The position numbers were made by a program, and so were the translations under genes. From contig JADJMM010000004.1 of assembly GCA_016709575.1 (NCBI GenBank), positions 310,001 to 374,000 of the forward strand: 64,000 nt of DNA, given 5' to 3'. The stretch is from Sphingobacteriaceae bacterium (GTDB lineage Bacteria; Bacteroidota; Bacteroidia; B-17B0; Aurantibacillaceae). Below the pieces are notes generated by a model. The model was not told the DNA's origin, searched no databases, and saw only the letters and a program-made list of their open reading frames with translations. Positions 58,602 through 64,000 of this stretch are shown here, piece by piece (position 1 is the first letter of the stretch; the number at the start of each line of letters is the position of its first letter).

Positions 58602-61127
58602 TTACTTTAATACTACAAATTTTCTTGACTTAATTAAATTACCATTTACAATTATATTCGCGATATAAGTTCCGTTAGCGAAATCCGAAACATCCACTTT
58701 TGTTTCAGGATTTAATTCTCCTTCATAAAGTTTTCGACCTGTAATATCTCTCACAACAATTAAACCTTTCTCACCTGATTTTAAATCGGTTTTAATATTG
58801 ATTTCGTTTACTGCAGGATTTGGATATAATTCGTTTCCATTATCATAACTATTTGCAAATTCAGTAATTCCTGTTGCTGTAACAGTTCCTGTTTTCATTC
58901 CGTTACCAAAACTGGTTACCCAAATTTCTCCTGGTACATAGGGATTAAAGAAAACACGCTCCGGTTGCTGAAACGGATAACTCGGCACCATTGAAAAAGT
59001 TGGTGTTGCTGAATTTATATTATGACTAATCCATAATCCTTGTCCTTCCGTTGTAATATAAATTTGATTTGGATTTAAAGGATTGAAGGTGCAAGATGTA
59101 ACTCTGTCAATTGTTGTACCTGTTAATTTTGTCCAGCTTGTTCCACGATTTGTTGTTTTGTAAATTCCTCCTAAACCATTTGGTGGACCGCCCCAACCAC
59201 TAAAGACATTCGCATACCAAGTATTTTGCGTAGCGTCGTTCGGATCAACAACAATATCTTTTGTCCAATAATACATACCCGTATGCGAAACATCAGTCCA
59301 GCTATTTGTTGCAGGATTATAAAGAAACACGCCCGAACTTGCTGTAAATGCTCCTGCACTTGTTCTTCTTCCTGAATAAGTCGCCACTAATTTTCCATCA
59401 TTCAACACCACTAAACTAGCAGGATGTTTTTCTGTGCGTGGAGGATTTGGTAATAAAGTCCATGTTGATGCTGCCAAATTATTTAAATCACTTGTTACAT
59501 ACACGCCTCCTGTACCTGTTCCGCCTGAATAATGAATAACACTTGCATAAGCACGATTAGCATTGTTTGGATCTAAAGCCACCCAAAATACAGGATGATT
59601 AAAATTGTGTAATAAAGTCCATGCTGCGCCACTGTTAGTTGAATACATTATTTTTCCATTCGCATCTGCACCATCTAAAATTGCATCTTGTAAACGTGTG
59701 CTTTGATACATATCATGAATGTTTGATGTTGCCATGTACAAAGTTCCGTTTGTTGGATGTTGTGCAATACGATACGATGAATTTGCCGTGTAGTTTGTAT
59801 AATTAAACGACCAAGAATTTCCGGCGTCAGTACTTCTCATACCGCGTATATCAGAAAAACACGACCACATATTATTCGCATTCATCCAATGCACTTGCCA
59901 TGATGTAGTATTTTCAATTCCTACACTTTGATAAGTATCGAAAGGAGGTGTATTTACTCCGGCAGGATGTTGATCGGCTGCATTTACATAAGCTTGCGTC
60001 CAACCTGTACCGCCATTACTTGTTTTATGTACGAAACCAAAATCACCAAAAATAACTGAGTTAGCATTGTTAGGTGCAACAGCTAAACCAAACGCACATT
60101 CACCATAACTCCAACCACGGTCTCCACCTTGCCCACTCCAACCGGTAATTATATTTGCATTGCTTGCTGTTTGAAATGTATTCGCCCAACTTGTTCCTGC
60201 ATTTGTAGTTTTTAAAACAGTTGGTTCAGAAGCATTGTTACTTCCTGCCAGATAAACTGTATTGATATCATTGCTTGCCATTCCCACAAACATTGGGAAT
60301 GTGGTTGTTAAATTGATCCCAATACTTTTTGAAACCCAATTTCCTGCACCATAATCAACCGAATAAATTCCTTTCGCGTAATTAAAATAATCAGAGCCTA
60401 CAATTCCCACATACAAATCACCAACATCTGCAGTGATACAAAAGAAACGCGTAGTTGGTCCAACTTTTGCTCCTGCGAAACTCCAAATTCTTTCAGCTGT
60501 TGGTAATCCTGTAATGGTTGCAGTGCTCCATGATGTTCCTCCATTAGTTGAAACTAAAACACCATCATTTGTTCCTATATAAATATTATTTCCATCCCAA
60601 AATACTCCACCAACAACATTACCAGCTCCGGTGTTTGTTGCGGTATGAATACTTGTAAATGTGTTTCCTCCATTATTTGAAAAATGTATTTCGCCATAAT
60701 AAGAAATAATAACACGTAAAGGATTATTATAATCTGCATCAATACTAAATGTTTCTTCTGTATTATCAGGATTACCTGGTAACGTCGACCATGTTACACC
60801 ATTATCGGTACTCTTTACTGGAACTATTTCATTATTTGCATAATTAACTGAATACAATAAACCTACCGAATTAGTGAAACACACTTTTGAATTATGTCCG
60901 CCTATACACTCCGTAAAATGCACTTGATTATATGTAGTTCCGAAGTTGGTAGTATGAAATAATTCACCCATATCGCAAGAAACATAATACTCATTATTAT
61001 TAGCAGGATTAATTGCTACTGCAAATAAAGCACCACCACCACCAATACCACGCGAGGTAAAAGAAGTTGGTTGCGAGAATATAAGAGTTGAATATACTAA
61101 AAGAAAAATCGTAAATAGTTTTTTCAT
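58602..61127 (-). CDS. BNR/sortilin-like propeller protein with T9SS type A sorting domain
   Basis: An 841-residue secreted protein with an intact frame. A signal peptide (MKKLFTIFLLVYSTLIFSQ) is followed by BNR/Asp-box propeller repeats (VKSTDNGVTWS, LVSTNGGTSWS, KTSNGGTGWTQ, KTTNRGTSWTKL) covering about 40-740; the arrangement resembles xyloglucanase/GH74-like or sortilin-type two-propeller proteins. The type A sorting domain is the last ~80 residues (LYPNPAVNEINIKTD...GTYIANIIVNGNLIKSRKFVVLK). No catalytic Asp can be assigned by eye, so enzyme activity is open. It is the second BNR-T9SS protein of the window and lacks the Ig-like repeats of the first. Confidence 0.9.
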   Translation of the reverse strand: MKKLFTIFLLVYSTLIFSQPTSFTSRGIGGGGALFAVAINPANNNEYYVSCDMGELFHTTNFGTTYNQVHFTECIGGHNSKVCFTNSVGLLYSVNYANNEIVPVKSTDNGVTWSTLPGNPDNTEETFSIDADYNNPLRVIISYYGEIHFSNNGGNTFTSIHTATNTGAGNVVGGVFWDGNNIYIGTNDGVLVSTNGGTSWSTATITGLPTAERIWSFAGAKVGPTTRFFCITADVGDLYVGIVGSDYFNYAKGIYSVDYGAGNWVSKSIGINLTTTFPMFVGMASNDINTVYLAGSNNASEPTVLKTTNAGTSWANTFQTASNANIITGWSGQGGDRGWSYGECAFGLAVAPNNANSVIFGDFGFVHKTSNGGTGWTQAYVNAADQHPAGVNTPPFDTYQSVGIENTTSWQVHWMNANNMWSCFSDIRGMRSTDAGNSWSFNYTNYTANSSYRIAQHPTNGTLYMATSNIHDMYQSTRLQDAILDGADANGKIMYSTNSGAAWTLLHNFNHPVFWVALDPNNANRAYASVIHYSGGTGTGGVYVTSDLNNLAASTWTLLPNPPRTEKHPASLVVLNDGKLVATYSGRRTSAGAFTASSGVFLYNPATNSWTDVSHTGMYYWTKDIVVDPNDATQNTWYANVFSGWGGPPNGLGGIYKTTNRGTSWTKLTGTTIDRVTSCTFNPLNPNQIYITTEGQGLWISHNINSATPTFSMVPSYPFQQPERVFFNPYVPGEIWVTSFGNGMKTGTVTATGITEFANSYDNGNELYPNPAVNEINIKTDLKSGEKGLIVVRDITGRKLYEGELNPETKVDVSDFANGTYIANIIVNGNLIKSRKFVVLK

Positions 61128-61220
61128 AGGTTGGGGTTTTGAATACTTTAAATTAGTAAAAAAATCCTTACCAAAAATCTTATTTAACGAAATAATCTAT
61201 ATCAATTTAGGAATTGCGGT

Positions 61221-61613
61221 TTATCCATTCCATATAGGACATTTAGTAAGATTGTTAGGTCGCTTCCAAATATCCCAATGCTTAAACTCGTATAACCAAC
61301 GTGGTTCACGAATACGTTTATCTCTTATTTTATGCTTTTGCTTTCTATACTTTTCAATTCTTGTTTTGTGAATTTTATCTTCACGCGAGTTAGCTTTACC
61401 TACAAACTCTCCTACTCCTTTATTTCCGGCACGCAATAATTTTTTATATTCTTCGTCTGCCAATTTCTGGTACTTATGACAAGGGCAATGCGGATTACGC
61501 GGATCGTTGATATCGAATTTTGTTTGCGATTTTACATTCACACTGAAAAACAAAACAAGCAAGAAGAGAACTAATCCCTTCCTGCTTGATATGTATTTTA
61601 CTTTGCTTTTCAT
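61221..61613 (-). CDS. Small basic secreted protein of unknown function
   Basis: A 130-residue exported protein that I do not recognise. A signal peptide (core GLVLFLLVLFFSVNVKSQ) is followed by PHCPCHKYQKLADEEYKK with two close cysteines, then a very basic helical region (KTRIEKYRKQKHKIRDKR) and an aromatic tail (RWLYEFKHWDIWKRPNN) with a third cysteine near the end. The mature part is strongly positive, so it could bind nucleic acid, peptidoglycan or acidic surface polymer. It lies 56 bp downstream of the alpha-2-macroglobulin-like gene on the same strand, with a 16-bp palindrome between them. Confidence 0.65.
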   Translation of the reverse strand: MKSKVKYISSRKGLVLFLLVLFFSVNVKSQTKFDINDPRNPHCPCHKYQKLADEEYKKLLRAGNKGVGEFVGKANSREDKIHKTRIEKYRKQKHKIRDKRIREPRWLYEFKHWDIWKRPNNLTKCPIWNG

Positions 61614-61636
61614 TTTCCAAAACGGTCTCGACTACT

Positions 61637-61652
61637 CCCGATAGCTATCGGG
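61637..61652. repeat. Perfect 16-bp palindrome
   Basis: CCCGATAGCTATCGGG lies between the alpha-2-macroglobulin-like gene and the small basic protein gene. It can form an 8-bp stem in RNA only with a strained loop, so a DNA-level or dispersed-repeat role is likelier. I believe this palindrome recurs in Bacteroidota genomes, from memory only. Confidence 0.6.
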
Positions 61653-61669
61653 ACGACCTGACAGAGTTC

Positions 61670-64000
61670 TTATGCTTTTGCTTTACTGATCGTTACTTTA
61701 TCAGTAGCGCTCCAAGTTTTGAATTCATTAGTGTAGTATAAATACGCTGCAGAAGCAGGAGCATCGTACTCACCTGGCATTTCAGCTTTAAGATCTAAAT
61801 TAATTTCCTTAACAGCTTTCGGACCCATACCACGATAATAGATGGCGATATTGTTACCTTTTATTTCGTAGTAATCGAATACTTTTTTCTCTTGTAATTC
61901 CTTTAACTGCCATGGTTGTGCCGTAAATCCTGCAGGTATACCAATGATTGCCATAGTGCTTGGTACTTCTTCAGATTTCTTGTTAGTGATAGTTGCTGTT
62001 AAACGAACAGTCTCACCAACATTTGCAGTTTTACTTGCCATTTTAGTTTTCAAATCAATTGCACATTCTTTGTCACTGTTTGGTAATGAAGTACTCCAGT
62101 TGATCGACATTGAATAAGGTAGAGGAGTTTTTACACCAACGTATTTTATTTTTACCTCATGCTTACCTTCACCTTTGATGAATTCTTCTAAACCTTCAGC
62201 AGTTATGGCGCCTTTATCTCCGGCTTTGTAAGATTTTGTAATTGCTTTTTTACCGTCGATATAAATTTCAATTGTACCGTCTTCAGTTGTTTTCTTGCTG
62301 AACTTAGCATACTCAGTTAAAGCTTTAAGAGCTAAAATTGTTCCCTGTGTTGAACTGAACACTCCCGAACCACTTCTTGTACTGGTTAAGAATTGAACAG
62401 TAGAATTTAAAGCCGCTACATGTTTACCATTAGAATTTAAAATCGCCATGATAGATAAAGCAGATGTTTCAATAGTTAACGATTGTCCTTGTGAATAAGT
62501 AATAGAATGAGAAGAACCTGTGAAGCTGCCATCTTTTGCTTGTTTGTTTACTAAAGCATTCAACGCTTCATCACCTTTACTTGTTTCTTTCATCGCATAA
62601 GCTGCATTCGCCATCATCGCTAACATATATGGATCTTTAGTTTCCATTGCTTTTTTGTATGATGTTTCAAATTCTTTCTTAACATCTGTGTAACCTGCTT
62701 CAGTCAAAGCGTACACGATATAAGAATTTAAAATATCATCGCTAATTCTTCCAAAATCATGGTAAGCGTGTTTCTCTCTTGCAAAACCACCTTTACCATC
62801 TTTATGGCTGATTAACCAATTAGCAGTGCGGTCTAACATTTTTTGATCGATGTCTTGACCTGCATTTTTCATATCCACAAATTCCATAATACCGTAAGCA
62901 GTCAATCCTTCGTGTGCAGGATTTGCACCAAACCACTCATAACCTTTTTCGCTCGATTCAAATGTTGTTAAGCGTTTGTATCCACGGTTCAATAAATCAG
63001 ATGCTTTTGCTAATGTTTTTGTGTCTTTACTATCCGTAGATTTCATATAATCCAACACCATTGCATTCGGATAAGCAGTACAAGATGTTTGCTCAAAACA
63101 ACCGTAAGGCTCTTGTAAAATCCCCTCTACACCTTTCATTAAATCTGAAACTACATTCGGGAAAGCAGTAAATGTTGCTTTTAATGAACCATTCACCATT
63201 TTATTGATTTCAAATGTATATTCTTTTTCTACTTCTTGTGCAGAGAATGAAGTTTGCACTGGGAAACCTTTTGGTGCGATCTTTATTTTTTGCGTAAAAG
63301 CATCACCTAAACCACAAGCTTTGAAAGCAATTGTGAATTCACCTGTGCCTATTTTATCCAACACTTTATAATCTAAATAAATTGTTTTTGCAGCTCCGGG
63401 CATAATAGTTTGCACACTTGGAATTGCAGCTAATTCTTTTAATCCATCAGGAGCAGTGATTGTAATTACACCACCTAAAGGACCGTTAGTATTATTTTTA
63501 AGTGTTAAAGGAATAGAAACAAAATCTTCAGTCGCCACTTCAACCGGAATTTTAGTTGACATTGCAAAAGGTAATTGCGTGAAGATGTTTTTTTCTGTGC
63601 GTCCAACTGTTCCATCACTTCCTAAACCTTCAATTGTAGTACGGAAAGAAGTAATATCATCAGAAGTATAGAACTCAATTGTTTTTTTTACCGCTGTAAC
63701 CAACTTCAATATTCGGATTCCAATAAATTGTGTTACGGAAATCCGTACGCGTTTCTACATTTTCTTGTTTTTCGTAAGTTGGTGCGTAAAACTGACGGGC
63801 ACGATAGTAAGTTTGAATAGCCAGTTGGTTATTCGCACGTTCACCACCCACTCATCCAAATCATCACCTGCATTTTTATCAAAACGACGGTCTGCAACAT
63901 TTGATTGACTTGCCACTTTTGCATCAGCAGCAACTATATCTTTTGGTCCGTTATTGGCTTTTTGTTCTTCAAGCTTAGATTGGTCACGCAAAACTTTTTT
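61670..64000 (-). CDS. Alpha-2-macroglobulin family protein, C-terminal part (partial; two frame breaks)
   Basis: At least 775 residues of the C-terminal half are visible; the start is beyond the right edge. One lost G near 63844-63845 and one extra base in the 8-T run 63682-63689 break the frame; corrected, it reads DEWVGERANNQLAIQTYY... then YSGKKTIEFYTSDDITSF. It contains the linker into the thioester domain, with the thioester-type motif GCFEQ at 63089-63103 (CxEQ, as in complement C3 and bacterial A2M), an alpha/alpha toroid with WLISHKDGKGGFAREKHAYHDFG, and the C-terminal receptor-like beta domain. The family traps proteases covalently after bait cleavage. In Bacteroidota these long, often lipid-anchored proteins may also guard the envelope. 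Confidence 0.9.

Overview
The window is chromosomal DNA of a low-GC member of the Bacteroidota (Flavobacteriia/Sphingobacteriia-like; I cannot place it more finely). The evidence is: many secreted proteins carrying type IX secretion system (T9SS) C-terminal sorting domains of type A and type B, PorP/SprF and PD40/TPR components, a TonB-dependent receptor with a CarboxypepD_reg-like N-terminus, TTTG-N18/20-TAnnTTTG promoters, and the gene order tRNA-Thr/Tyr/Gly/Thr, tuf, tRNA-Trp, secE, nusG, rplKAJL, rpoBC. No phage, insertion sequence, CRISPR array or rRNA operon was seen.

Layout. 1-5 kb (minus): a PorE-like TPR/PD40 protein cut by the window edge and a 1257-residue PKD-repeat adhesin with a type B sorting domain. 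5.0-5.4 kb: RNase P RNA. 5.5-9.3 kb (minus): a DUF2027/Smr protein, ComEC and a small secreted protein. 9.5-14.6 kb (plus): a 1496-residue exported protein of unknown function and a bacilliredoxin. 14.7-28.1 kb (minus): the complete transcription/translation supercluster from rpoC back to tRNA-Thr. 28.3-31.0 kb (plus): a DsbD N-domain protein and DsbD. 31.0-36.5 kb (minus): a giant BNR/PKD/Ig-like T9SS protein with an internal tandem duplication, and a small outer-membrane barrel. 36.5-40.0 kb (plus): an SDR, a small secreted Cys-containing protein and a TonB-dependent receptor in one tight operon. 40.1-42.0 kb (minus): a PurF-like amidotransferase. 42.2-47.2 kb (plus): a lamin-tail/CotH type B secreted protein, PorP/SprF and a DUF4340-like protein. 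47.3-52.3 kb: dnaN, a secreted esterase, a lone HsdR-N protein, AMP nucleosidase, MeaB and a stand-alone sorting domain. 52.5-64 kb: a secreted amidase/CUB protein, an FG-GAP protein, a TIGR03032 protein, a DUF1801 protein, a BNR T9SS protein, a small basic secreted protein and an alpha-2-macroglobulin-like protein cut by the right edge.

The coding theme outside the housekeeping block is envelope and cell-surface biology: T9SS machinery and cargo, disulfide handling, peptidoglycan hydrolysis and a possible protease trap. Two gene sets (1-5 kb and 42-47 kb) pair a type B sorting-domain protein with a membrane component of the PorE or PorP/SprF type.

Caution on sequence quality. About eighteen one-base defects, nearly all in short homopolymers, break twelve genes, and a thirteenth (rplA) has an in-frame stop. 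The broken genes include rpoB, nusG and tuf, which cannot all be dead in a living cell. In every frameshifted gene lying wholly inside the window, undoing the inferred indels restores a length divisible by three. I therefore treat these as consensus errors, describe each gene as one CDS spanning the break, and give the break position.
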